A stretch of DNA of 64,000 nt from Cristatella mucedo. Its lineage: Eukaryota > Bryozoa > Phylactolaemata > Cristatellidae. Within the stretch, counting starts at the first letter, position 1; every line of letters begins with the position of its first letter. Location of the stretch: positions 1,735,001 to 1,799,000 of the forward strand of contig WPIO01000063.1 of NCBI GenBank assembly GCA_009760855.2. Direction: 5' to 3'. The translations under genes and the position numbers were made by a program. Shown piece by piece: positions 54,944 through 63,881 of this stretch. A model generated the notes under the pieces. It saw only the letters and a list, made by a program, of their open reading frames with translations. It did no database searches and was not told where the DNA came from.

Positions 54944-57900
54944 GAAGGATAGAGAGCATTTTGCCCACTGCCTTCGCTCGGTCGTCATGAGAGCTCGAGC
55001 CGGAAGTTGCTGCCGTGCGTCGGCTCGCGCTGCAGCTCGCCCTCTCGGCTCTGGTTTCAGAAAGCCGCGAGAGGCTGGGCAGGGTGCACTCGGAGCAGAT
55101 TGCCGATCTGCAGCGGCAGCTGCAGCTGCAGTACGAGACCGCCGTCGCGCACGTGCACGAGTCGGCCCGGCAGGAGCAGAGCGCCGCCACTCGTGCCTAC
55201 GAGCAGCGCATAGGCGAGCTCGGCGCCGACATCGGCCAGCTGCACGCCTCGATCGCTGCAGGTGAGCCCGTCGATGCGCGTCATGGCGCAGGGCGCTCGA
55301 CGCCCGCGATCCTGTGCGCTATTGCTAGCTGTCATGAAGGGGCCATCTGCGACCGACCGGCCTGCGTTTGCTGTCGAAGTATGCCGAACGCCAGTCGCGC
55401 GCGCCGGCGCTCGTTTGCAGCGGCCGAGCAGAGGCAGCTGGAGCGGGAGCAGCACGAACGAGAGCTGACCGAGCTCAGAGTGGAGCTGCAGCTGGAGCAG
55501 CAGCGGCCAGCGCCACAGCTCGAACAGCCGGCGCCGCATGTAGCTCGAGCCGAACGTCACCTGACCGCGGCCGCCGGCGACCGGCAGCATGGAGAGGCGG
55601 CGCTCGAAGGGTCTCGGGAGTCGACCGCACAGGAAGTGCTCCTCGGCTCTTCTGTCGATGGCAAAGAGGACTTTGACGAGACCCACGAGGGGGTGACCTA
55701 CGCAGTTGGAGCAGTGAGTTGGCCGGGCTCCTTCGTTCTTCTTACGGTGTCTTCGCGGAGTGCCCGCATCGCTCGTGTATGCCTGTCGACTCGGCGACCG
55801 CAATGCATTGTTTCCTGGTTCACCCCCTGTCTCCAGGACTCTGGCAACATTGCTTTGCTATTGACAAAAGATGAAGAAGCAGCAGCAGCAGCCGTGTCTG
55901 CTCACAACGCTGCCGCACCGACGTCGGGCGCTTCCGTGCTCGGCGCTTCGTGCGAGTTGGGCGTCGAGACCGTGGCAGCGGCGGTGCCTTTGGAGCGTGA
56001 GGAGGCCAGCGATCCTAGGCAGATGTCATCGGAGGAACTGTCGTCGTCGTCGGAGCCGCTTGACCGGCGCCTCACCGACGAGCAGCAGCAACAGGAGCAG
56101 CTGGTGGCAGCCGCGGTGGAGCGGCAGCTGGTCGCTCGGCTCGAAGAAGCGCTCGCCGAGCAGCGTGTGTCGCACAGTGCCGAGATCGCCGACATCGAGC
56201 GCAGCCTGAGCGAGCGCCATTCGGCAGAGTTGCGGAGCATTCGAGAAGAGGTGTGAGAGCATCGAATTTGCGCATCGAATTGTGGCCGCCAAGCGCTACC
56301 CTTCCCTCTTGATATTGTGCTGCTCTACCGGACGTGTCAAATCGTCTGAGTCATTCCTGTGGTTTTACTTGGGCAGACGTGTATGTGCTATGCTATTAAT
56401 GCTTTTCTAGCAACGGTCGTTTCCCGAGAGAACCATCCATCTCTATCCAGGCGCTTTATGACTCGCTGGCGGCCGGCTGACAGAAGTGCCGACAAAAGGC
56501 TTGTTGTAGGCTTGCTTACAACTGTCTGTGTTACGTGTGACCTCTCTTCAAGCTCAGGGAGGTCAGCTTGGGTCAGGTCAGCATAGCGGGAGGTCAGCTG
56601 TGGGAAGGCTATTTGCCCATGCAGGCAGGCGTGGAAACCCACGTGTGCCTGTGCTAAGTACTACATTTAATCTTCACGTACATGGAAAAACGTTGGAACT
56701 GTGCCACCTGTAGTGCAGGATCACCTATGCATAATCGCCTGTCAAGCATTTGGCGCCGATTTGTTTTGCATCGTACATGCAATGCAGTGAGTGAGATTTG
56801 GATTGTTGGTCAGCAGTGGCCCAGCAGTGCCCTAGTAGTGGCCCAGCAGTGGCCTAGGGAGTGGCCCAGTAGTGGCCTAGGGAGTGGCCCAGCAGTGGCC
56901 TAGTAGTGGCCCAGTGGCCTAGGGAGTGAGCTTCACGCGCCTCCGTAACTGTTTGCTGCTAATGCGGGTTTTCTCGGCATTATGCTCTCATGTCGTTGTC
57001 GACCTGTCCAAAGTGCCGATGGCATCTGTAGGCTGGCATCTGCAGGCAGACCTAGTAAGCCACTGTCGTGTTCCACGTAACTGGGATGATTGCAGCCACG
57101 TTATATATGTTGTCAAGATGCTCTGAACTTGGCCACTTTCTTAGGCTTATACAGCATGTCTTTGCATTGTTGAACACACTTTACGCTGTCAACCGATTCT
57201 AAATGACCACCATGCAATCTGCCACCGAGACAGCCGATGTATTATAAATTGTTGGTTGTTTTAATTGCTATAAAAACTCGTCTTTCTCTTTAAGTTCATG
57301 CACGCCTTTAATTTTTCTAGGCAAACTCAACCTGTGCTACAGCATTTGGTTTACTGTCAAGTTTGTTACGTTAACCTTGGCTGTATCGTATTCCCTCCAC
57401 CTGCTGAATGATTCCCATGCCTGCCTAGCAACAGAATTGCTGCATGTGGAATGTGTTTTTTTTTAGACTGGTACGCTAGCTTGTATGCAAGTTTGATCCT
57501 CTTAGCTGAGAACTACCAGAGGGCAAAATGGCGTCTTGGTATCCCACAGTTCGATTGCCCCACTACAGAATGGCTTCACGTTGCCAATAAAATACCAGTA
57601 AACATCCTGCACATGAGTTTTAGGAGTCCATTCCACAAGTCGACGGTTGCAGCCAGATGTACATCAAAAGGCGGCCCATGCTTAAACTATATTATTAAAT
57701 TAGTATATATTTTATTTCAAGTTTTAACTTAATATTAGTATTAATTATTCATAGTAATATTATATATATAGTAATATTAACTCATTACTTTTACTTGTGT
57801 CACTATATTATAGTTATATATTATTAGACTACGACACCACTTCTGTTTTCCCTCTTTCATCGACAGGCTGTCTGCATTCTGCTCGAACGAGTCATAGCCT

Positions 57901-58685
57901 GCGCATAGCCCACACTTTCGGCCACGTGCTTACCTTACGCTGCCGTCCACTGGCTGCCCGCCCTCAAGCGGTGGCATCGGCTGCCCCACCATCCGTTCGT
58001 CAGTACCTGGCTGGCGCTTCTTGACGAGCTTGGCTTTCATGCCTAGGTGAATGCCGAGCTGGAGCAGCGCCAGGCCGAGCTGGCACGGCTCGTCGAGTCC
58101 TGGCAGCAGAAGGTGTCGGAGGCTCGCGCCGAGTGCGAGGCGCTCGCGCAGAGCGCCGCCGCCGAGGCGGCCGAGCGCCACATGCACCAGCTCGACGAGG
58201 CGGTGCTGGCGGCGCGCGCCGAGTGCGCCACCGCCGCTGACGAGCGGGCCGAGGCAGCGTGCCTCGAGTTCGAACGTCGCCTGGCGACGCTCGAGAGCGA
58301 GTGGGAGCGGCGAGTCGAGCTGCTCGGACGCGAGTGCGACGAGCGGCTCGCGCGGCTTGCCAGCGAGCACGAGCGGGAGCTGGAGCGGCAGCTCGGCGAG
58401 CGCGAGCTCGCCCTCGCCGGCGACCATCGGGCGGCCGGTGAGAGCGAGCGAAGCCAGCACGACGAGCGCGTGGCCGAGCTGCTCGCCAGACATGAGCTCG
58501 AGAGCGATGGCTGGAGCCGCCGACTGGAGGCAGCCGAGGAGGAGCTGCGCTCCGTACGACGAGGTGAGAGCCTTCCTCTATCTTTCTCTCTATATTGCTC
58601 TCTCTCTCTCTTGCTCTCTCTCTTTCTCTTCTCTCTCTTTCTCTCTCTCTCTTGCTCTCTCTCTCTCTTGCTCTCTCTCTCTCTC

Positions 58686-58717
<32 letters not shown>

Positions 58718-61700
58718 GCACCTCTGGCTGCGCGATTGATCGAGCCGCCGGCTCGAGGCTGGGCATTGCAGGCGATCTTGCGCCGTCGCCTCGGCAGCCG
58801 CTTGCTTTGTCGAGTGCCCGGTGGCTAGGCGGCTGCTTCGCTGCTGGCCTCAGGTCTGGACACGGGAGAAGCGCCCGAGATTGCCCAGCTCAAGGAGACG
58901 CTGAGAGCTCAGTACGAGAGTGAGCTGCTGATCATGAAGAGCACGATGAGAGAAGAGTTTGATGAAGTGACCAAGGTCATGCAGGAGCAGGCAGCCAGGC
59001 GGCTCGAGGCCGAGCAGGTGAGATTGTCCTTCCCTTCGGTGTCACTAGGCGCCCAAGCCGGAACTCACTGTCGACCGACGTCACTCGATGTCGTCAGTCG
59101 GCGGACCGTGACTTCAAGCCGAGGCTCGTTTACTTGGCGGCTTGGCACGCGATCAGGGCATGTGGCCTTGGCACGCCTCTTCTGAAAACTCTTGTTTTCC
59201 TCACTGCATTTGCTCCATCTGTCCGTGTGCAGTGTGAATTTTCGTTCTCACTCGTGCTGAAATTTGTTTGACATGCTTTCTTTCCGGCATACGTAAAGTG
59301 GCTAGAATGAGATGCAGTTCTGTTAGGACCCAGTACAAGTATTTTATTCCTTTTATAATAGGCGAGCAGAGGAGTGGGAGGAGGAGGAGGAGGAAGGAGA
59401 GGAGGAGGATGCACAGAGACACGAATGAGGACTCGGCGCAGAGACGCAGTGTGGGATGCTCAAGAGACACGAGGATGAGAGATCCGAACGAGAATGATTT
59501 AGAAGATTACTGTGAAGAGAAACTGATTGCCCTCGACGTCAGGGCACGAGTTTGATGATGTGCTATTGTGTAGTGTGAGTCGAAGCATTTTTTCATTTCA
59601 AACTCCACGGCTCTTATGTCGAACTCAGTCGATGTAGCCCACCCCTCCATACTTCGGTTATGCATCGATGGATGCCGACAGATGCTAGTGCTCGAAAAGT
59701 GCTTGGTCCAAAGTCAGTGCCAAAAGTTGGTACTTCGATGAAGCTCGAGGCGAATTGGACCTGAATGCCGTGAGAAATGGTTACCAAGTCGCAAATCCTC
59801 AACAGCCCTGTGCTGTCTGCCAGCCGGGAATGGTCATGCATTGTGTAAGGCGACATTTGCGAATTTGGATTGCCTTACAATCATATGCATGACCACGTCT
59901 GTGCATGCCTACGTCTTGCCCTCGGTAGCTGCACTTCTGACCCTAGGCAGAGGAAGCCAAGCTCCAGGCAGCTCTCCAGATTCGACGGTTTCAGCAAGCC
60001 ACGTGCAGCTACTGCTGCTGGGCTGTCGCTGCTGGGCTGACTCGCGGCGCCGCTCCGTTTTGCAGACAGCCTTCATCGAGCGGCACTCTCTCATGCTGGA
60101 CAAGTTCACGGCCGAAAGGGAGCAGGAGGCCGAGGAGGCAGGCGCGCAGGCGCGGGCCGCCCTCGAGCAGCTGCGCCTAGCTCTGGCCGCCGAGCACGAG
60201 GCGGAGCTCGCTTCGAGGCTGGAGCAGGAGCGGCGCGAACGCGTCGAGCTGCTCCAAGCGCACGCCGAGCTCGTGCGCGCCGAGCGCGAGGAGCACGAAG
60301 GGCGCCTGCGGGAGCTTCGAGGCGAGCACGAGTGCGAGCTTCGGATGCTCCGAGACGATCGAGCACTGGAGGCGGTGCACATCGCCGACGCCACCAAGGT
60401 TAGCTGCGCGGGCGAGCCCAGCCGCTGGGCGGCGTCTCGCCACCGGCCCAGCCAGGTCCTCTTTTTTGCGACTCGGGGCCACCCGAGCGGTGCTGTGCGT
60501 TCGAGCGGAGCTCGGGCAGAGAGCTCGGCAGCCCGGAGAAGGGCTGCATTTGGGCCGCCGGCCCGCGAGAAGCTGGACGCCGTGCGGACGGCCCGGTAGT
60601 GCTGCACTTTTCGTGCCCTCTGACGCCACCGCTGCTATCTACGTTGGGTGGGAGCGCAGCGAGGCGCTGGCAGCCGAGCTCGCTCGCCCCTTCGAGAAGC
60701 TTCAGCACCGAAGCACCACTACCGCAGCGCTTCGCTCGGTCGCCTCACAGGAGGAAGTGCTGAAGGAACACGCTGCCAGGCTCGACGTCCTGATGCAGGA
60801 CTTGGCGCAGTCGCACGAAGCTCGAATGCGAGAGCTCGGCGACCGGCTGGACGGTCACTACACCGGTGAGTCGGTGTTGGCAGGTGTGCAGACCGTGTGC
60901 AGCACATTCGAAGGTGAAGGCATGAGCGCTTGTTCACCGGTATGATTATGCATATTTGTGGGTAAGTGATGCGGGTGATTGCAAGATTCACAACTATAAA
61001 AATAATAATAATTACATAGTACTTACATAATATAATAATAATAATACTAAGAATAATAGTATGATGATGTAACAAATATGTGATGATGATTACTATTATA
61101 GCGATGCTAGGTTTGCTCATGGACACCAATAGTGGATGCTAGGCCCACGCCATACCAACGGCAGCAAACAATCTACTGGTCCTTTTAAATGATCGCACAA
61201 TTCATGCAGTGCCTTCACATGAGTAAAGAAGTATGCCACATATGAGCGAGTTCTCATGTAACCCTCCAGCTAAATCAGATTCACCGGTTGGCTAGTGAGA
61301 ATAAGCACGAGCAACCAAGATGGCGCCGAATCTTGTTGCATGCTGATTCTTGTTGCCTGCTGCGTGCTCTCGGGGGATGCACACATCCGCTGCTGCTGCT
61401 GCTGCTGCAGTAGCTTTGGGTTGTGCCTCGTGCCGTGCCCAGCTTGCCTAGAACGGCTTCGAAGTAGGGCGTGGGAGCCTGGTCTTTCGATCGAGTTTCT
61501 CGCCCAGCGAATGAAGCGCTTCTCTGTGATGGGAGAGAGGCAGAGAGCGGCTCGCTCGTCTGCTGCTGCTGCTTGCCGCATGCCTCGTGCATTGCCGCCA
61601 GCCTGCATTGCCGCCAGCCTGCAGGTGCGAGCGCACCGTTTGCCGTTGCAGAGAAGCTGCGGGCGGCCGACGAAGCCTTGTGCTCGGCACTTGAGCAGCG

Positions 61701-62555
61701 CGACGGCCAAATAGCCGAGCTGAGGGTCGTTCTAGAGGCCGAGCAGCAGCACGCCAAGGTCGAGCTGGCCGCTGCCGTCGAGACGTTGGACCAGGGTGAG
61801 CTCCCTCGCCCAGGCTGGCTCGCCCAGGCTGGCTCTCCGCATGCAGGCACTCGTGCATGCATGCATGCCTGCCTTAGCCAAGCGCTCGTGACACGGGCGC
61901 GGTGGCATTACTTACTTGGGCGTCGATTGCAGACTGGCGTCAGCGAGCCGCCGCCGGCGAGCAGCGGCTGCGCAGCGAGTTGGACGAAGCGCACGCCGAG
62001 GAGCTCGAGCAGGCACGCCAAGCCTCGCTCGAGGAAGTAGAGAGGGCTCGAGGCGAGCTGGAGCAGCAGCATCAGCGTGACGTCGATGCCCTGCGCAAGC
62101 AGTGCGAGGTATAGCCGTGCGTGAGAGCTAGCACCTCGCCCTTGCTGCTGCTACTGCTGTGTGCAAGGCCATGAGGATGGCACGGGTGATGCTCAGATAC
62201 CTACGAGTTGACACTGCTGCCGTTCTATCCAGGTCGCTTCCAAAGTGCCGAAGGTAATGCGAGGCGGCAGCTGGTCGCTGTCACATGCTTGGGGCGTGGA
62301 CGCATTACGGGCGTACTTTCGTCCTGGTTGCCTTGCTCTGGCTCTCTCTCTCTCCCCCTCCCTCTCCCTCTCCCCCTCCCCCTCCTTCTCCCCCTCTCTC
62401 TCTCTCTCTCTCTCCCTCTCACTCTCACTCCCTCTCTCTTCTTCTCCCTCCCTCCCTCCCTCTGTTTCCCTCTCTCTCTCTCTCACTCACTCCCTCTACC
62501 TCTCTCTCGCTCTCTCTCACTCTCTCTCTCTCTTGCTCTCTCTCCCTCTTTCTTG

Positions 62556-62603
<48 letters not shown>

Positions 62604-62946
62604 TTCTCTCTCTCTCTCTTTCTCTCTCTCTATCTCTCCCTCTCACTCTCACTCCCTCTCTCTTCTTCTCCCTCCCTCCCTCTGTTTCTCTCTCTCTCTC
62701 TCACTCCCTCTACCTCTCTCTCTCTCTCTTGCTCTCTCTCACTCTCTCTTGCTCTCTCTCACTCTCTCTTGCTCTCTCTCACTCTCTCTTGCTCTCTCTC
62801 ACTCTCTCTTGCTCTCTCTCACTCTCACTCTCTCTTGCTCTCTCTCACTCTCTCTTGCTCTCTCTCACTCTCTCTTGCTCTCTCTCCCTCTTTCTTGCTC
62901 TCTCTCCCTCTTTCTTGCTCTCTCCCTGTCTGTCTGTCTGTCTGTT

Positions 62947-63020
<74 letters not shown>

Positions 63021-63881
63021 CCCTCTCCCTCTCTCCCTCGCGGTGCAAAGCCCCATGCTGTTCGTTAGTCGGCCCCAGCCTTTGCCATGCAGCTAGTTCG
63101 TGCATGACCGGTCTCTGCATCACTCGGTCACGTGGGTTTGTTTTTCTGCCCGGCTGCCGCTTCTTGTCTTGGTTCGTGCCGGCTGAGGCTTCGGTATCAT
63201 CTCCGGGTTTCTTAGCATGCTCCTACGCACGCTCCGATGCACGCTGATCTGCCACTAATTTTTTTCTTGTCATCACACGATAGCGTGCACACGCCGGGCC
63301 GAGTTCACCGGCTTGAGGGTTGTCCCCTGCTGCCTTTACCAGACGTTCAGCACTACCCTCTCCTCTGCTGCCAACTGCTTGGTAAATCTCTCTCCTAACC
63401 CTATCAGGCTGTCTTTCTCGAAGGTAAACACGAAATATACTGGTCGGGTGATTCACCAGCCTCGGTCCCATAGCAACAGAAGAGTTTTAGTGAATATCAC
63501 TCCTCTTGTGCATGCAATAAAGGATTGCTTACTGCCGGACTCAAACCCGCGGCCTGGGTCGTGAAGTGCAAGCGTATAAGTGCCTGCTCGGCTAAGAAGA
63601 CCCTGCTCGGCTGCCTTTGCTTGACCTGTACGTGCTCCGGAGTGCCCCTGAGGTCAGCCGCATTCCGTGAGGCATCAGTTGCCACAAATCCATTTCATTT
63701 CACCATCCTTTTTTTTGGGAATGGGAAAGTGACGATTTCTCCTGCCCAGTGCTTGCGTCCGCCGTCGTCGTGCTCTCTAGCTCAATGCCGACGCCTCACT
63801 CCTCCGAGAGGTCCACGATGGCCTGATACACTTGACCGTTTGCCGTGGCAGCTGCTCTGGAGTTGGCACTCCTTCCGCGTC
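40182..63881 (+). CDS. AKAP9: Pericentrin/AKAP9-family centrosomal scaffold, 5' part (24 exons, continues past window)
   Basis: Giant coiled-coil scaffold; known members anchor PKA, gamma-tubulin complexes and other factors at centrosome and Golgi. Coding exons: 40182-40226, 44683-44805, 45032-45079, 46288-46479, 47081-47206, 47371-47839, 47993-48234, 48713-49582, 50424-51620, 51835-51987, 52505-52624, 53174-53396, 53570-53625, 54569-54719, 54992-55261, 55421-55713, 55837-56250, 58047-58563, 58854-59017, 60066-60398, 60751-60865, 61652-61795, 61933-62108, 63781-63881. Phases agree throughout (about 2147 aa to exon 23). Identity rests on the start [27 protein letters not shown] (AKAP9 MEDEERQKKLEAGKAKLAQFRQRKA), on [20 protein letters not shown] (AKAP9 KLEQLRAELDEMYGQQIVQM) and on [13 protein letters not shown] near the end (AKAP9 LLRAVHNEGMQVLSLT). 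Vertebrates have both AKAP9 and PCNT; this may be the single ancestor-like gene. Small introns of 110-950 nt between exons hold only short repeats. PACT domain lies beyond the edge. Confidence 0.88.
40245..40265. repeat. (CG)n dinucleotide run
   Basis: About ten uninterrupted GC units, 18 bp after the exon 1 donor. Such runs can adopt Z-DNA. Confidence 0.9.
41885..43160 (-). pseudogene. LINE ORF2 fragment, family A, minus strand
   Basis: On the minus strand the RT motif [16 protein letters not shown] is at about 43155-43108. [11 protein letters not shown] follows (a FYADD-like box with Glu). Next come [13 protein letters not shown]-type sequence, [17 protein letters not shown] (about 42490-42440) and the C-terminal block that matches 22310-22640 and 14770-15040. 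Stops and an (AT)n block break it. Confidence 0.8.
42737..42895. repeat. Interrupted (AT)n microsatellite
   Basis: Three TA blocks separated by ATATATACACACCATATA-type spacers present twice. The whole block is flanked by GAGCTC on both sides (42729 and 42895). It lies inside the LINE fragment. Confidence 0.95.
43265..44300 (+). pseudogene. LINE family B: ORF2 C-terminus with intact 3' tail
   Basis: It encodes [95 protein letters not shown] and [17 protein letters not shown]. This is the full conserved C-terminal domain of L2/CR1-type ORF2, open for about 200 codons. After it come the [12 protein letters not shown] end, CACTAACCACATTTGCATGC and the tail GCAAATGTAAAGCGCC ... GCGCTTTATCAAGTG (ATT)n. 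This copy links the dispersed tail to its LINE. Confidence 0.85.
44683..44805 (+). CDS. AKAP9: AKAP9-like coding exon 2 (residues 16-56)
   Basis: Encodes [20 protein letters not shown] followed by a Ser/Asp/Thr-rich stretch, matching the basic KLAQFRQRKAQ...KKKRK start of AKAP9. Acceptor TTGTTGCTTAG, donor GAT|GTGAGT, phase 0. It is not the frame of the larger overlapping ORF. Confidence 0.88.
45032..45079 (+). CDS. AKAP9: AKAP9-like coding exon 3 (residues 57-72)
   Basis: A 48-nt exon encoding [16 protein letters not shown]. Acceptor CCCTGTTACAG, donor CAG|GTAATA, phase 0. Low sequence conservation; supported by splice sites and phase. Confidence 0.7.
45080..46287. other. AKAP9-like intron 3
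   Basis: 1.2 kb, dominated by (CT)n at 45600-45870. The frame upstream of exon 4 is open back to 45901. I start exon 4 at the strong GTTTGGCTTGCAG acceptor, but an earlier acceptor in the same frame cannot be excluded. Confidence 0.6.
45598..45825. repeat. (CT)n microsatellite
   Basis: Two CT-rich blocks, the second with about 58 bp of pure CT (45719-45778), inside intron 3. Confidence 0.95.
46288..46479 (+). CDS. AKAP9: AKAP9-like coding exon 4 (residues 73-136)
   Basis: Acidic [17 protein letters not shown] followed by [20 protein letters not shown] and [15 protein letters not shown], the first heptad-rich segment. AKAP9 has a similar place-holder (DSPTHLEMMESELAGKQHEI). Donor AGG|GTGAGC. 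Confidence 0.85.
47081..47206 (+). CDS. AKAP9: AKAP9-like coding exon 5 (residues 137-178)
   Basis: Encodes [20 protein letters not shown], then [20 protein letters not shown], a coiled coil. Acceptor CTATTGCAACAG, donor CAG|GTCCGC, phase 0. Confidence 0.85.
47371..47839 (+). CDS. AKAP9: AKAP9-like coding exon 6 (residues 179-335)
   Basis: Glu/Arg/Ala-rich coiled coil ([54 protein letters not shown]). Its 3' end is ambiguous: CGCG|GTGCAG at 47839 and CAAG|GTCGGC at 47863 both leave one base (phase 1), so both fit exon 7. They differ by eight residues. Confidence 0.8.
47993..48234 (+). CDS. AKAP9: AKAP9-like coding exon 7, diagnostic AKAP9 block (residues 335-415)
   Basis: Contains [20 protein letters not shown], close to AKAP9 TQRKLEQLRAELDEMYGQQ. 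This is the best internal evidence of identity. It ends [20 protein letters not shown] in phase 0. Acceptor GGCCGTTACAG. Confidence 0.9.
48713..49582 (+). CDS. AKAP9: AKAP9-like coding exon 8 (residues 416-705)
   Basis: An 870-nt exon: [60 protein letters not shown] and a low-complexity Ala/Gly/Ser stretch. Acceptor CTCCTCCCTCTCAG, donor GAG|GTTAGT. Confidence 0.88.
49958..50195. repeat. Perfect 119-bp tandem duplication
   Basis: Copy 1 is 49958-50076 and copy 2 is 50077-50195. I see no difference between them. Each starts GCTCTCTCTCTCAATAGTC and ends TAATTGTATTACAT. They sit in intron 8 of the AKAP9-like gene, 230 bp before exon 9. Confidence 0.95.
50424..51620 (+). CDS. AKAP9: AKAP9-like coding exon 9, largest coiled-coil exon (residues 706-1104)
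   Basis: 1197 nt, very GC- and CpG-rich, 399 codons of Ala/Glu/Arg/Leu heptads ([60 protein letters not shown]). Acceptor ATCGCGTTGCAG, donor GAG|GTGAGC, phase 0. Because codons are dominated by GAG/GCC/CGC, other frames on both strands are open too. Confidence 0.9.
51835..51987 (+). CDS. AKAP9: AKAP9-like coding exon 10 (residues 1105-1155)
   Basis: [20 protein letters not shown], then [20 protein letters not shown]. Acceptor GGCGTTTCAG, donor AAG|GTGCGC. Confidence 0.88.
52505..52624 (+). CDS. AKAP9: AKAP9-like coding exon 11 (residues 1156-1195)
   Basis: [20 protein letters not shown], then [20 protein letters not shown]. Acceptor TTTCCCAAATAG, donor AAG|GTAACC. Confidence 0.88.
53174..53396 (+). 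CDS. AKAP9: AKAP9-like coding exon 12 (residues 1196-1270)
   Basis: [57 protein letters not shown]. Acceptor GGTCGTTTAG, donor ACAG|GTAACG, phase 1. Confidence 0.88.
53570..53625 (+). CDS. AKAP9: AKAP9-like coding exon 13 (residues 1270-1288)
   Basis: A 56-nt exon: [19 protein letters not shown]. Acceptor TTGTTCGTAG, donor GAG|GTGCGT. Phase 1 in and 0 out, matching both neighbours. Confidence 0.82.
54569..54719 (+). CDS. AKAP9: AKAP9-like coding exon 14 (residues 1289-1339)
   Basis: [20 protein letters not shown], then [20 protein letters not shown]. Acceptor CTCTGTCGTCGCAG, donor GAAG|GTATCA, phase 1. Confidence 0.85.
54992..55261 (+). CDS. AKAP9: AKAP9-like coding exon 15 (residues 1339-1429)
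   Basis: [60 protein letters not shown]. The acceptor is weak (CGTCATGAG) but is the only one giving the required phase. Donor GCAG|GTGAGC. Confidence 0.8.
55421..55713 (+). CDS. AKAP9: AKAP9-like coding exon 16 (residues 1429-1526)
   Basis: [20 protein letters not shown], then a less helical part with [20 protein letters not shown]. Acceptor GCTCGTTTGCAG, donor GCA|GTGAGT, phase 1 in and 0 out. Confidence 0.85.
55837..56250 (+). CDS. AKAP9: AKAP9-like coding exon 17 (residues 1527-1664)
   Basis: [74 protein letters not shown]. The donor GAG|GTGTGA is immediately followed by an in-frame TGA, so intron retention would truncate the protein at this point. Acceptor CCCCTGTCTCCAG. Confidence 0.86.
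56251..58046. other. AKAP9-like intron 17
   Basis: 1.8 kb containing a short GTGGCCYAG minisatellite (56812-56925) and an AT-rich stretch near 57680-57830. No exon-like segment is seen. Confidence 0.65.
56812..56925 (+). repeat. GTGGCCYAGYA minisatellite
   Basis: About ten imperfect units of GTGGCCCAGCA, GTGGCCTAGTA and GTGGCCTAGGGA, alternating in a higher-order pattern. Confidence 0.9.
58047..58563 (+). CDS. AKAP9: AKAP9-like coding exon 18 (residues 1665-1837)
   Basis: [80 protein letters not shown]: continuous heptads. Acceptor CTTTCATGCCTAG, donor CGAG|GTGAGA, phase 1. Confidence 0.88.
58590..58720. repeat. (CT)n-rich tract
   Basis: Impure CT repeat with TTTCT and TTGCT interruptions, in the short intron after exon 18. 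Confidence 0.93.
58854..59017 (+). CDS. AKAP9: AKAP9-like coding exon 19 (residues 1837-1891)
   Basis: [47 protein letters not shown]. Acceptor CTGCTGGCCTCAG, donor CAG|GTGAGA. This segment is less Ala-biased than its neighbours and probably under stronger constraint. Confidence 0.9.
59018..60065. other. AKAP9-like intron 19
   Basis: About 1 kb with a diverged LINE tail at 59290-59356 (GTAAAGTGGCTAGAATGAG) and a GGA-rich run following it. No exon is seen. Confidence 0.65.
60066..60398 (+). CDS. AKAP9: AKAP9-like coding exon 20 (residues 1892-2002)
   Basis: [60 protein letters not shown]. The start recalls the pericentrin stretch EERKEITEKFSAEQDAF. Acceptor CTCCGTTTTGCAG, donor AAG|GTTAGC, phase 0. 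Confidence 0.9.
60751..60865 (+). CDS. AKAP9: AKAP9-like coding exon 21 (residues 2003-2041)
   Basis: [20 protein letters not shown], then [18 protein letters not shown] chose the acceptor CGGTCGCCTCACAG. A weaker TGGGTGGGAG further upstream has the same phase and would add about 32 residues. Donor ACCG|GTGAGT. Confidence 0.82.
60990..61095. repeat. AAT/ATA-rich microsatellite
   Basis: Irregular AATAATAAT and ATGATGATG runs in intron 21. Confidence 0.8.
61652..61795 (+). CDS. AKAP9: AKAP9-like coding exon 22 (residues 2041-2089)
   Basis: [40 protein letters not shown]. Acceptor TTTGCCGTTGCAG, donor CAGG|GTGAGC, phase 1 to phase 1. Confidence 0.88.
61933..62108 (+). CDS. AKAP9: AKAP9-like coding exon 23 (residues 2089-2147)
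   Basis: [54 protein letters not shown]. Acceptor GTCGATTGCAG, donor GAG|GTATAG, phase 0. Confidence 0.87.
62338..63048. repeat. ~710-bp polypyrimidine (CT)n tract
   Basis: A strand-asymmetric pyrimidine tract made of CT units with CCCTCC, TTGCT and CACTCT variants, a higher-order TTGCTCTCTCTCACTCTC repeat (62730-62900), a (CTGT)n block (62927-62945), then about 70 bp of pure CT. It lies in the intron before the last visible exon. The long SLSLSL reading frames inside it are an artefact. Confidence 0.96.
63500..63605 (-). repeat. tRNA-like SINE head, reverse
   Basis: On the minus strand, GCACTTATACGCTTGCA ... CCAGGCCGCGGGTTTGAGTCCGG carries a B-box-like GGTTTGAGTCC. It is followed by CAGTAAGCAATCC, similar to the family 2 arrangement. 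Diverged copy. Confidence 0.4.
63781..63881 (+). CDS. AKAP9: AKAP9-like exon with conserved [13 protein letters not shown] motif
   Basis: After the acceptor CGTGCTCTCTAG it encodes [19 protein letters not shown], which aligns with AKAP9 KGLLRAVHNEGMQVLSLTE and pericentrin KALLQMVRDESHQILALSE. Phase 0 fits exon 23. The donor is either CGTC|GTGAGT (63881, used here) or ACC|GTTTGC (63837). The motif lies well toward the C-terminus in vertebrates, so this protein is shorter or an exon is missing from the reconstruction. Confidence 0.6.

Noticed and set aside
62233-62253. 21-nt microexon candidate VASKVPK with AG and GT on both sides, phase 0
   Set aside because: It fits the phase, but so short a match is expected by chance and it has no homology; not included without transcripts.
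62208-63068. Three ~285-320-codon frames reading Ser-Leu repeats
   Set aside because: They translate the (CT)n tract in each frame; repeat artefact.
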